Below are positions 12,122 through 22,113 of a DNA stretch of 64,000 bases, in pieces; position 1 is the stretch's first letter; the number at the start of each line of letters is the position of its first letter. The position numbers were made by a program, and so were the translations under genes. Origin of the DNA: Strongylocentrotus purpuratus (taxonomy: Eukaryota; Echinodermata; Echinoidea; Camarodonta; Strongylocentrotidae); contig NW_022145601.1 in the NCBI RefSeq assembly GCF_000002235.5, positions 2,306,016 to 2,370,015 on the forward strand, written 5' to 3'. The notes under the pieces were generated by a model that did no database searches, was not told where the DNA came from, and saw only the letters and a list, made by a program, of their open reading frames with translations.

Positions 12122-12330
12122 TGTTTTATCCTCTTTTTTTCTTCTCTTCTTCCTTGTTTTATTGTATTGTTCTTCCTTTCCCTTATTTCTAATTCTTATC
12201 CTTTTCTTTATTCTTCTTTTTCTTTTCTTAAGTTATTATCCTTTTTATTCTCTTCTTCCTTCTTTTAAGCTTTCCTCATGCTTTCCTTCATTATGTCATT
12301 TTTTTAATGTCTTCTTTCATCTTCCTTAAA
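12122..12330. repeat. polypyrimidine low-complexity tract
   Basis: About 200 bp almost entirely C and T on this strand (CTTCTTCC, TTTCTT and similar). It has no regular unit and no gene. Confidence 0.7.
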
Positions 12331-12474
12331 TGTCTGAATAGTTATATGCTACTTTCAATGATTAAAAGTGAGCAGAGAAGATGGAGAAGAAGAAAAAACA
12401 CTCCAATTCGGCCACCCCTGGAAATACATAGAACACTGACTTATGTGTTCTGCTTCTAAAGGGTGGACTTCCCT

Positions 12475-12556
12475 TTAACCCTAAAAAGGCCGGGCTATTT
12501 GAGGTCTTGATATGGCCTGGGGGGGGCATAATGGTCCCCGGCCTTATTAGGGTTAA
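12475..12556. mobile_element. 74-bp TTAA-flanked MITE
   Basis: TTAA-CCCTAAAAAGGCCGGG on the left and CCCCGGCCTTATTAGGG-TTAA on the right. TTAA duplication is characteristic of piggyBac-type transposition. The element itself is only 12,479-12,552. Confidence 0.65.
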
Positions 12557-13261
12557 GTCCTATCCAAGAGACTTGGTAATGAGGATTTGAAAAGAGACTC
12601 TCTGTTGGCCTCAAGATATGCAGCAACAACATATGACAGAAAAAAAGCAAATGGATTATATATTGCATCAAAGAATAGGATGTACACTAGTAAAACGTAG
12701 TGTCCGTAACATCCTATAGGATTTTGTACAATTTATTTTGGACAACTTATGATATGAAACGAGCCTTCCTAGCAATTTGATTTGTTTTTATTTGTATACA
12801 GATGTGACTAAAGTTTGTAATTTGTCTCATTTACCAATGTTTGGTTGGCTTTTTAAAAAGTTTCAGGTTTTGAAAAAATGTAATTTATCAGATTTGACCG
12901 TGTGTTACCTCTGATGTGTATACTGCGTCTAATTTATGGACTGAAGTGAGTATGAATTGTTTTATTTTTCACAAATGGCCAAGAAATTACCCCAAAAAGT
13001 GCAAAATATTTGAGTGTTAAGATAAATAATGCTTGAAAATTCCATTTCAGTAGCTTTGTGTAGTGTCCGTAACACCGACCACCCCTGTTGTGTTGCTATT
13101 CATAAAATGATAACCAAGATAGTTTCCTCCAGGATATTGCAGGGTATCAACCCTAGGGTATGGATGAACAGTTTGGGGTTGATGAAACTGCTCTTTTGCC
13201 TACTTTATTTTTGGACCCAAGTGCAAATTGTTTTTGCACCCTGATTGTGGCTATACCGTGA

Positions 13262-13698
13262 GCATTTTTCATGAATAAGGGGGTCTCCAAGGCAGGAAAA
13301 GCCCGCGAAAGGGGGGTTCGGAAATGTTGGCAGTCCTCAGATAGGGGGTGCTTTCAAAAAGAGGGAACAAGCATAATTGTATTGCATCTGCCAACTTGTT
13401 TCCGAATTTAATTATTTATGTTTGAGGATATAAGTTGCCAATCGTGCTGTCCTACATACACAATAAGAAGCAAAACCAGGGTTAGCTGACGAATTTCTTA
13501 ACACAGCATCTTATGATCATTTCACTATCTTCTATACTTAAACTTGTGTTATATCAATTTTTCACAAAGTCAAATTACCCAGGTCATCTCGAAAATGTAT
13601 TTGTCGGAATTTTTCTTTCATTCTAAAAATGTTGAAAGTGAGGAGCTAATATTGCTTTGCCACCTTTACTAAATGAAAATCATACTCTTATTCACCAG
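13262..13698. other. non-coding, upstream of the MAM exon
   Basis: No coding frame seen. Its 3' end (ATTCACCAG at 13,690-13,698) is taken as the splice acceptor of the first MAM exon, so this is probably intron. Confidence 0.5.
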
Positions 13699-13839
13699 TT
13701 CCAATCTGCAGTTGTGACTTTGACTTAGACCTGTGCACCTTTACCCAAGCTACTACCGATGATATTGATTGGACGAGGCGGGCAGGTAACACGCCATCTA
13801 CGTATACCGGCCCGGAAAATGATCATACAATTGGCACAG
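13699..13839 (+). CDS. MAM-domain protein, exon 1 of 3 seen
   Basis: Encodes the N-terminal third of a MAM domain, an extracellular adhesion module found in meprins, receptor phosphatases and many invertebrate multi-domain proteins. The frame reads [14 protein letters not shown], then DDIDW and a GPENDHT segment, the usual C-x-F-(E/D)-x-(D/G)-x-C and DD-x-DW pattern. The acceptor AG at 13,698 gives a phase-1 start that matches the phase-1 end of the third exon, as is standard for shuffled MAM modules. An alternative AG at 13,711 would break that symmetry. The donor is CAG|GTACGT. A ~910-bp fold-back element lies 40 bp into the following intron. The start of the gene and its other domains are not in view. 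Confidence 0.85.
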
Positions 13840-13877
13840 GTACGTGTATTTTGTTTAACCATTTGACTACTGAAATG

Positions 13878-14788
13878 TACACTGTTGGTCATAATGGTGG
13901 AATATTTATTTTTACCCCAGTTTAGGGAAGGATTTAAAAAAATTATTTATTTCTAATAGATCTAGATAATGGCATACATTCTCAGATTTTATTGAATTTT
14001 AATTTGCGAGTGTTTGTTTTGCGTGACTAATCAGCTAAGGGACCTACGTCCTTAAGTCATAATTGACAGTAATGAGGATTAATGCCTCACAAAAGGGCAC
14101 TAATATATAGCTGATCGACACGATTTTTATCCTGGGGCCTCACAGTAACGAGGCCATTGCTTAGCCCCTGAATCATGACTGTACGCAGTGTTTGCTAGGG
14201 TACGCGGCCCCTTCCACAAATCCCCCAAAACGAAGAAAATGCAATAAATTGTCAAAATTCATTGAATTTCCCCCCGGCCCCCAACAGGAAAAAATTCTCT
14301 GCAGGGCCATGCATTATGGTTCAAGGCATGGCCACACAGAGGAATTTTTCCTGTTGGGGGCCGGGGGGAAATACAATTAATTTTTGACAATTTATTGCAT
14401 TTTCTTCGTTTTGGGGGATTTGTGGAAGGGGCCGCGTACCCTAGCAAACACTGTGTACAGTCGTGATTCAGGGGCTAAGCAATGGCCTCGTTACTGTGAG
14501 GCCCCAGGATAAAAATCGTGTCGATCAGCTATATATTAGTGCCCTTTTGTGAGGCATTAATCCTCATTAATGTCAATTATGACTTAAGGACGTAGGTCCC
14601 TTAGCTGATTAGCATAGTAGCACACATATGATTAAACAGTCACGCAAAACAAACACTCGCAAATTAATATTCAATAAAATCTGAGAATGTATGCCATTAT
14701 CTAGATCTATTAGAAATAAATAATTTTTTTAAATCCTTCCCTAAACTGGAGTAAAAATAATTATTCCACCATTATGACCAACAGTGTA
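13878..14788. mobile_element. fold-back element in MAM intron 1
   Basis: TA-CACTGTTGGTCATAATGG on the left and CCATTATGACCAACAGTG-TA on the right. The two arms are near-perfect inverted copies of about 440 bp meeting near 14,333. The same 22-residue frame start (MLGYAAPS...) appears on both strands, which is a consequence of the palindrome and not a gene. TA flanks suggest Tc1/mariner-type mobilisation. It lies wholly within the intron (13,840-15,335), so a primary transcript could fold into a very long hairpin. Confidence 0.85.
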
Positions 14789-15335
14789 TATTCCCGTATT
14801 TCGCGTACAGGAACCATCCGGTTCCAGCAGGCAATGGCTTAAATTGGCAATAACATTTCCCCAAACAAAAGTTATAATGTTATGTTATTTCTTTCTAGTG
14901 CTGCATTATAGTAATGAGATGAAATGATTCTGAAAAAATTTACATGAGTAGGAACAGGTGGAAAGTTTTAAAATTCAATTTTGATTGAAATGAAATGATA
15001 TTGAAGTTATCAATTCGTTGCCCATTTATCGATTTTTAACCCTATTTACATTTTTGTTTCTTCTTCAAATTCCAAGTTTATTTGGTACCTGATAATAATT
15101 ACTGGGGTAATAATAATTGAAGGGTCCTAGGGAAGAACGACAACATTGATGCCAACGAGGCTCCGATTGGTTAACAAAAGTATATTCATCTTTATTTCCT
15201 ACATAATACAATAAATAATAATCGCCCTTTTACCTCAATAAAAGCTTGATTTCGATAACTGTTCGTAAGATTGATTTCTTTTGGCATCGTTTTGACTCCA
15301 CTGGTATTAATTTTTCGATCTCCTTTCGATAATAG
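14789..15335 (+). other. remainder of MAM intron 1
   Basis: Non-coding sequence between the fold-back and the next exon, ending TTTCGATAATAG at the splice acceptor. A short palindrome, GGAACCATCCGGTTCC, is at about 14,811-14,826. Confidence 0.6.
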
Positions 15336-15595
15336 CGGCTGGATTCTATATCTACACAGAAGCATCGTCATTTTCCAACAAAGTTGCCGTACTGGAGTCG
15401 GAACTCATTCTTGCGTCGTCTAGGCGATTGTGCGCCGATTTTTGGTACCACATGTGGGGAGCTGGCATTGGTACACTCAATATCTATGCCAAGACCGGGA
15501 CCACGCTGGGCCAGGTCCTATGGACCCAAAGTGGGGCTCTGTCCAGGAACTGGTTTGAGGCCCAGATTGATTTCATCCCTACTGCCGATTTTAAG
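15336..15595 (+). CDS. MAM-domain protein, exon 2 of 3 seen
   Basis: Central part of the same MAM domain, 260 bp, joined in frame to exon 1 by a phase-1 intron. The frame begins GFYIYTEASS, continues ESELILASSRRLCADFWYHM and GAGIGTLNIYAKTG, and ends ALSRNWFEAQIDFIPTADFK. The C-(x)-F-W-Y-H-M and G-x-G-x-L-x-(V/I) patterns and the W in the LSRNW segment are hallmarks of MAM domains. The acceptor is ATAG|CGG and the donor AAG|GTTAGA, leaving phase 0. There are no stops or frameshifts, so the exon looks functional. Confidence 0.9.
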
Positions 15596-15969
15596 GTTAG
15601 ACAATCAAAGTTGTTGATGTTGTTATTGTTGAGATTAATGGCGTTTCCATCGTCATTGGATGATTTTCGCCATGGTTTGTTATGTTCCTAATATTAGAAA
15701 CGTCAGTTTTTAGTTTGTCGTAGTACAAAAATAGAATTGAAAAGAAACATGTTTTGTAATCTCAAAATAAAATGCACCTCTGGGCTCCTTTGGTATTGTG
15801 TAAATGGTTTCATGGCAATTGTCGTTGCGATAACATTTATAGGGACAGCAGGAATAGCAGTATAAATACTTATGTGGCTACGCTGAGTCAACAAGACCAA
15901 ATTATTTATTATTAATTATAATAATGAGTATACTAGTAACTTTGAATTACTTTTTTGTTCTTCCTTTAG

Positions 15970-16054
15970 TTCGTATTTGAGGGCGTTACTGGTGCGAATT
16001 ACAATAGTGACATCGCTCTCGATGACATCTATATTACAACAGGAGCATGCAGAG
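15970..16054 (+). CDS. MAM-domain protein, exon 3 of 3 seen
   Basis: Last part of the MAM domain: FVFEGVTGANYNSDIALDDI then YITTGACR. The F-x-G-(x)n-IALDDI-x-(x)n-G-x-C ending is the canonical MAM C-terminus and supplies the fourth conserved cysteine. The acceptor CCTTTAG|TTC is phase 0 and the donor AGAG|GTATAT is phase 1. The three exons give about 162 residues, a normal MAM length. The protein must continue beyond this exon, but I found no further exon in the window. The 48 kb downstream is repeat-filled, so the next intron is very large or the gene is broken. Confidence 0.9.
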
Positions 16055-16380
16055 GTATATATCTAATATTATTATTGTTGTTGGTGTTCTTGTTTTCATC
16101 ATTATTAGTATCATTTTCATTATTAATACTTATTATAAGCCTCACTTAAGAAATCCAGCCATCTGATTGGTCGAAATTGCAGTCATGGTTTTAACTATTC
16201 CTATAAAATTCCCGGTAAAATTACAGTAATCGAGAAAATAGTTCAGTCTTGGTGAAATACCCATAGGTTCACATGTCAAAAAGTGGTTTGAGCGATCGAG
16301 GATACCGTACGTGTGCGAAGAATTGATCGGTATTTTTAATACGGCAATCTCGATCGTACTGAATTCCAAACAAGGCAAAA
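16055..16380 (+). other. non-coding between MAM exon 3 and next candidate
   Basis: Contains ATT-rich sequence to 16,140 and then a segment CAGCCATCTGATTGGTCGAA...TACGGCAATCTCGATCG that looks like a promoter or 5' leader of the candidate exon beginning at 16,381. The 105-residue minus-strand frame here has no recognisable features. Confidence 0.35.
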
Positions 16381-16464
16381 ATGGCTGAAGAAACTCTTCC
16401 AAGATGTTAACTTCTTGATGATGACCAAATGCAAGACTTGCTGATAGCAAGAACACCAAAAAGA
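16381..16464 (+). pseudogene. decayed first exon, tyrosine-recombinase/Crypton-like style
   Basis: An ATG in good context (AAAAATGGCT) opens MAEETLPRC, then an in-frame TAA, then LLDDDQMQDLLIARTPKR, and ends exactly at a consensus donor AGA|GTAAGT in phase 0. From family knowledge, short first exons with an acidic 'DDxQ-LL-x-K-x-TKR' helix precede the core-binding domain in Crypton-derived and similar tyrosine-recombinase-like genes of marine invertebrates. No following exon was found. The single stop makes it non-functional as read. The assignment is an inference from a short match, and it could be chance. Confidence 0.25.
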
Positions 16465-16786
16465 GTAAGTGAAATTCTCCATATTTTTTTTCTTCAAAAT
16501 AGATCTAGTAGGGGTCTACATTCTAGTCGGGGCTAGTAGGCCTAGTGCTAAAATCCTTCCCGTAAAGATTGCACACATCACTATGCATTGGTCATTGCGC
16601 ACTCATGCTAAATTGGTCGATGTTTTAATTACCAGAGATTCAAACTAATATTGCTTGTGATCCTGAAGGTGATACTAAATAAGTGAGGTATCATGAAAGC
16701 GCAGGTTTTTCTCCATATTCCCCACAAGGACGGCTCACCCCGAAGTTGTAAAAATATCTTGCTTAGACTACAATCTAGATCTAGTT
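16465..16786. other. no gene recognised
   Basis: Spacer between the candidate exon and the first rolling-circle-like element. No gene seen. Confidence 0.4.
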
Positions 16787-17436
16787 AGGTGGTCTGTCTT
16801 CGACAGACTACCTATTGTTTTTGTTCAAATTTTCTTTCTTTGTTTCTTTATTTGTATTTCCTACACTTTTTTGTTCACACGATTACTCAAAATTGAACCT
16901 TCTAATCTCTTTCAAATTTGGCACAGTCATAGGTCATTGTCATAGGACGTGAAAGGAACATTTTCGAGGTCATCCAGTCTTCATGACGTCATCCAGGCGC
17001 CATTTTGTGTTTTTTTTGGAAAATCTCAAATGACCATAACTTCATAACCGAAAGCCATTTCTCATTCATATTTACCATGATCAAGTTCAATATCAGTCTG
17101 GTCAATTTCAGGTCAATAAACGGGCGCGCACGCGTACGTCACAAAAATGCATTGTGGGGAAAACCGACTCGACCATTAACTTTATTTTTACTCATTAAAA
17201 AAAAGAAAAAATGTCTGAGCACCATTTTCCAAAATCAAGTTATATATGGGCTTTTTAGATTTTTGTCTATCTAATCAGCTCATTTTTTCAGTGGAGTGAC
17301 ATTTTCCTTTAAAGCACTTGCCTCCCATTCAATCGACCCAGGCTCGAAGGTTTGATTTTCCAGTGGGTCAATTTTTCTTTTTTTTTGGTTCCGATTTAAA
17401 TATGATTTGATCACCTTCTTCGACTGTCATAACATA

Positions 17437-18318
17437 TACAGTGCGTCCCAGAAAAAACGAAACCGAGAAGTATCAATGTTTTATCATATTTTAATCACAA
17501 CCATAATTAATGAATGATACATATTTAGAAAGCGTAGAGTCTCCTCTTTCAGTTGATGCTACTCATGTGATGCATATTTCACGCATGAGTGATTGAAAGC
17601 AATTTGAAGGAAGGAAACCCAAAAGTAATTTGGCGGGCGGTATCTGAATTTCAAAGAAAAATTCATATCTCTAGAAAGTTCATTTTCTGCTCTTTCATAT
17701 AATACCTCAATCAAGAGAAATGAGCCAGGAATAACAAAGTTCTGTTTGTTTAAAGTAGCCCTTACATTTTCATAATTTTAACAAACGAATTCGTTTTCAC
17801 TGGGTGCCTGTCGTAGCAAAAAGCAGATTTGACAAAAGACTGAACTCCGTTTCGTTGACAATCAGCCATGCATGAAGACTCGTCTACGGCTGATTGTCAA
17901 CTAAACGGAGTTAAGTCTTTTGTTAATTTCGTTTATTGATACGGCAGGCAGCCAGTAAAAACGAATCCGTTTAATAAAATTATGGAAATGCAAGCACTAC
18001 TTTAAACAAACAGGACTTTGTCATTCCTCGCTCATTTTTCCTGATTGAGGTGTCATTATGAAAGGGCAGAAACTCAACTTTCTAGAAATGTGAATTTTTC
18101 TTCAAATTCAGATACCGCCCGCCAAATGTCTTTTTGGTTTCCTTCCTTCAAATTGTATTTAATCGCTTATGCGTGAAATATGCATTATCCGAGTAGCATC
18201 ACATGAAAGAGGAGACTATAAGCTTTCCAAATATGTATCATTCATTAATTATGGTTGTGATTAAAATATGATAAAACATTGATACTTCTCGGTTTCGTTT
18301 TTTCTGGGAACTCCCTAT
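17437..18318. mobile_element. fold-back element inside unit A
   Basis: TA-CAGTGCGTCCCAGAAAAAA on the left and TTTTTTCTGGGAACTCCC on the right. The ~400-bp inverted arms (AACGAAACCGAGAAGTATCA etc.) meet around 17,870, at a second palindrome around ACTCCGTTTCGTTGAC/GTCAACTAAACGGAGT. The TA flanks and CAGTGCGTCCC end match mariner-type MITEs and are similar to the next fold-back. Confidence 0.8.
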
Positions 18319-18863
18319 ATTTTTTCATATTTAGATAGATTATGAGTCGTAAATATGATTTCATGTCTCATTTGACCCTTAATTAACTCATGACGTCACC
18401 ATATTGTCCTCCAAACTCAAAAATTTAATTGGGATGTTATGACGTCAGCATATTTTTCGAAAATTGATTGTATTTCTGTTAATATTGATTGACTTTCTTT
18501 CAAATTTCGATATGTTCTAGCTGAAACAATGCTCTACAAATAAATGTCCACATTTTTTCATTTTGACAAAGGCATCATGGCGTATTTTTGCGATTAAAGG
18601 AGGCATGTCAATTTTTCACATTTTGCGTGTATTCTCTATGGGACATGACTTTTTCTCAAAACTGGATTCTACATTCGCGTCTTTCGGGAGCAATATCTCC
18701 GTCGTTTTATCTTTGTTTACGCTGAGCTTTGAGTATGTTATAGCTGAGACAATAAGCTATCACAAGTGTGCCCTTTATTTTTCGATCAGATGCCGGGATC
18801 ATGCTCATATCTCACTTGCAAAGAGGGATTTGAGAATTCCATTTTCCGTTTACGTGTATTCTC

Positions 18864-20004
18864 TACAGTGTGTCCCGAAAAAAACTATACACTTTTGAAA
18901 TGGCTGCCGAATAACAAATATATGATTCTAGGGGGAAAAGTTATATATGTATGGAAAGCTCATATACTCAACTTTCATATGACACCAAAAGTTGCGAAAA
19001 TAATTCATGCTCGGGTGAGCACTGCTCACTTTTGTAAAGGGTATGAAAATTTGGTTGCGCAGGAATTAGCCTTCCAATTTGTGAGAGGTAAATCCTTTGG
19101 AGCTTACCGAATTGAGGATGATATGACCAATTTATGATCAATTGTGATAAGTTTGGGTTTGCTGAGTGAATTGTTTGGTTTATGGGATTAACATGTTATG
19201 CATGAGTTAACAGGAATTGCATTTTTATTGTAGCACTGTAACTTCCCTGGTAGACTCAGTGGTGTGTTCATGGGAGTCAGGATGGGGTGATGGTACATGT
19301 TGTAATTTCCATGTTACAAACTGTTATTCTCTTACATCTGTGACTTTGAATAAAAACCTTCACCCCACATTTCACTTATTGTAAGATTAGTTGAACATCT
19401 CATTGATTTACTCAATACCCAGGTAGGGATAATGCAAATTGAATATTCAAATACGGTTTGCTGACAAAAGGAATGTCCAAGATGTCGGCTACTTATTCTT
19501 CAGGTAAATGGTAACTGAAATGTGGGGTGAAGGTTTTTATTCAAAGTCACAAATGTAACAAATAACAGTTTGTAACATGGAAATTACAACATGTACCATC
19601 ACCCCATCCGGACTCTCATGAGCACACCACTGAGTCTACCAGGGAAAGTTACAATGCTACAATAGAAAAATAAATTCCTGTTCCGTGCATAAAAGTTTGG
19701 TTTAATAAACCATGAAATTCACTCAGCAAATCATGAATGTATCATATCACCCTCAATTCGGTAAGCTCCAAAGGATTTACCTCTCACAAATTGGAAGGCT
19801 AATTCCTGCGCAACCTAATTTCCACACCCTTTACAAAAGTGACCAGTACTCACCCAAGCATGAATTATTTTCAAACTTTTTGGTGTCATATGAAAGTTGA
19901 GTTTATGAGCTTTCCATACATATAAAACTTTTCCCCCTAGAATCATATATTTGTTATTCGGCAGCCATTTCAAAAGTGTATAGTTTTTTTCGGGACACAC
20001 TGTA
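18864..20004. mobile_element. TA-flanked fold-back at the tRNA-like module
   Basis: CAGTGTGTCCCGAAAAAAAC starts at 18,866 and its complement ends at 20,002. The arms are near 500 bp around a ~120-bp centre at 19,434, with TA on both sides. The uninterrupted sequence TCTCTATAGGAAATG is present in the sister unit at about 24,435, so insertion between the body and the tRNA-like module is directly documented. Frames on both strands that read CPEKNYTLLKWLPN are translations of the inverted repeat. Confidence 0.9.
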
Positions 20005-20006
20005 TA

Positions 20007-20081
20007 GGAAATGTTTTGGTATATCGGTAACGCACTTGACTTTCGACCTCGAGGTCCCTGGTTCGAGTCCGGGCGTCTCCA
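20007..20081 (+). ncRNA. tRNA-Gly(UCC)-like pol III module, copy 1
   Basis: Reads GGAAATG...GTCTCCA. The T-arm is perfect (CCTGG, loop TTCGAGT, CCGGG), the box B is GGTTCGAGTCC and there is an A-box-like TGGTATATCGG. The anticodon loop CTTCCGA or CTTCCAA (other copies) centres on TCC, but the anticodon and D stems pair poorly. A T-run follows at 20,087, as expected for pol III termination. It is interrupted by no element here, but a fold-back ends 4 bp upstream. Confidence 0.55.
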
Positions 20082-20228
20082 ACAATTTTTTTTTCTTCAT
20101 TTTTTTTTCTTTTTTGACTTTTCAATGATCATAAAATTGAAAAGAGACCACCTAATTCGTCACCATGACGAATTCAATTTCTAGTTGTTAAAATTGCCTT
20201 TATTTTTATTTATTTATTATTTATTTAT

Positions 20229-22113
20229 CAGGTGGGCTGTATAACGTACAGACCACCTTATAATTTCGTTCGAATTGCCTTTATTTATTTATTATTAATT
20301 ATTTATATATTTTTCTTATTTCTAACCACTTTTTTGTTGGCAAGATAACTTGGAAATGGCTCAATCAAATAATTTGAAATTTGGCACACATATGTATAGG
20401 CATATGTACAAAGCACAATAACGTTTTCAACATTGACCTTCACTGATGACGTCATCTAGGCGCCATTTTGTAAAATTTTACGAAAATCAACTCCTGATCA
20501 TATCTTCATAACCAAAAGGTATTTCTGATTCATATTTATCATGATCAGGGTCAATATCCGTCCGGTCAATTTCAGGTCAAATAACGCGCGCGTGCGCGTA
20601 CGTCCGCGCGTCAATGCGCGCGTAAAATTTTGAAATGCTCAAAATCGTCTCAAAATCATTTTGCATACGTTTTAGGCCATTCTAAGCATTTTATAAAAAA
20701 ATCGCGCACACGCGCATACGCGCATGCGTGCGCGTTTTCGCGCGTCAAACTATTGCACAACGTAGAATCGCCATTTTTTTTCTTTCATAATATTCCACAT
20801 ATTTTACAAACAAATTGATAGCATGTTTATCTCTTTATGACTATTAACTCTTATCGTGCCAAGAACACTGTTCTGTGCATGCGCTGGCGTGCCACGCTCA
20901 CATAATCGGGTTTCTGTTGACTTGCCATGCACACATAAACTCTCATCCGCTCGCGTGCCACGGACACATTTTCGTGCATAAGTACACAAGCTAATTGTTT
21001 ATGCCTATTGTGCGATGCGCATTGCGTGCACGCATGAATGCTTACTGTATTTGTGGAGGGGTTTATTGTTGTTTTGATTTTGTGTGCTTCACATACCGTT
21101 ACATTGGATTTTCCTGAGATAATTGCGATATTTTATCATCAAATTTGTCAGTTTTTATCATGGCCCCTCAGATTGTGTGCGGAAAATGAAACAACGGATT
21201 GGTTTGACAACTCACTGATAGTGCTTATTTACTTTACCAAAATTACAGATTCATGAAATGATATTGGTATCAACAGAAAGAGGGTTAAATTTCCTACAAC
21301 TTTAACGTACAATTATTTTTTATACAATATACAGATGAGATGTTATAGTGGATCAAACATAGTAACAATTTAAACTACACGCACTTGAACAAACCCTAAA
21401 TTAACTTGGCACACAGGAGATTAGTAGCGGGCACAATAGGGATTAGCACTGTGGCACTGGGTGCATTGTATGGGTGGCAGCTTAAGAGTTAATGACGGAA
21501 TGATCGACCGTTAAACATAAATTTCCGTGCGCGCGAGCTCTTGTAATACATAGCATATATAGGCAAAAACATGCCTATGCAAAATCCATTGTAGCTCTTT
21601 AGGATGCAAGGAGACCCCAATTTGTTTTCATATTTTGATTGAGTATGAATCGGAGATATGATTTCATGTCTCATTTGGCCCTCAATTAACTCATGACGTC
21701 ATCATAATGGCCTCCGAACTCAAAATTTTAATTTGCATATTATGACGTCAGCATATTTTTGGAAAATTGATTATATCTTTGTAAAAAATTGATCAATTTT
21801 CTTCCAAATGTAGTTGCCACGATTTTTCATTTTGACAAAGGCATCATGACGTATTTTTAGCGATTAAAGGAGGCATGTCAATTTGTCACATTTTGCGTGT
21901 ATTCTCTATGGGACATGACTTTTTCTCAAAACTTGATTATACATTCCCGTCTTTCGCGAGCAATATCTACGTCGTTTTAGCTTCATTTACGCTGAACTTC
22001 GAGTATGTTGAAGCTGAGACAAAAAGCTATCTCAAATGTACCCTTCATTTTGTCTCATTTTTTTGTTGGATCAGCCCACCTATACTTGTTCCAAACAAGT
22101 ATTACAAATCTAG
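20229..22113 (+). mobile_element. type-C rolling-circle-like element (unit B)
   Basis: 5' hairpin CAGGTGGGCTGTA/TACAGACCACC, then TTATAATTTCGTTCGAATTG, an ATT/TTTATT microsatellite and the body. The 3' end is CAGCCCACCT followed by the 9-bp hairpin ATACTTGTT/AACAAGTAT and CTAG at 22,110-22,113. There is no tRNA-like module. It is about 1,240 bp once the TTAA element is removed, against 1,239 bp for the duplicate copy. Confidence 0.75.
20844..21492 (+). mobile_element. piggyBac-like TTAA element, copy 1
   Basis: TTAA-CTCTTATCGTGCCAAG on the left and TGGCAGCTTAAGAG-TTAA on the right, with a 641-bp non-autonomous interior. The duplicate segment shows the empty site CTATTAATGACGG at about 31,138. 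A second copy in opposite orientation is at 51,759-52,402. TTAA duplication is diagnostic of piggyBac-type transposition, and no transposase is present. Confidence 0.9.

Larger units (their letters stand above)
9024..13258. mobile_element. 4.2-kb TIR element, class unresolved
   Basis: CGGTATAGCCACAATC at 9024 is repeated as its exact complement ending at 13,258, and the match continues to about 25 bp (…AGGGTGCAA). TGA flanks both sides (9021-9023, 13259-13261), consistent with a 3-bp target duplication. The motif TAGTGTCCGTAAC occurs at 9618, 9754, 9772, 12698 and 13061. It also occurs inverted at about 10121 and 10143, in the pattern of subterminal transposase-binding repeats. No transposase frame was found, so it is non-autonomous. 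At least two elements are nested in it. Confidence 0.7.
16787..20184 (+). mobile_element. type-B rolling-circle-like element (unit A)
   Basis: Begins with the 5' hairpin AGGTGGTCTGTC/GACAGACTACCT. The body has GACGTCATCCAGGCGCCATT at 16,985 and the second landmark near 18,391, then a tRNA-like module (20,007-20,081). It ends AGACCACCTAATTCGTC... with a 9-bp hairpin AATTCGTCA/TGACGAATT and CTAG at 20,181-20,184. Removing the two inserted fold-backs leaves about 1.38 kb. A decayed segment near 17,305-17,375 (CGACCCAGGCTCGAAGGTTT) vaguely resembles a second tRNA-like stretch. Confidence 0.65.

Noticed and set aside
14192..14447. Paired 62-residue frames with the same start on both strands
   Set aside because: Mirror products of the fold-back palindrome in the MAM intron.
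16142..16459. 105-residue minus-strand frame
   Set aside because: No motif. It overlaps the better-supported plus-strand exon with a consensus donor.
17305..17375. Second tRNA-like segment in unit A (CGACCCAGGCTCGAAGGTTT)
   Set aside because: Box B is too diverged and no stems could be drawn with confidence.
18766..20000. Frames on both strands reading CPEKNYTLLKWLPN
   Set aside because: They translate the arms of a TA-flanked fold-back and occur in both orientations. No conserved domain or splice context.
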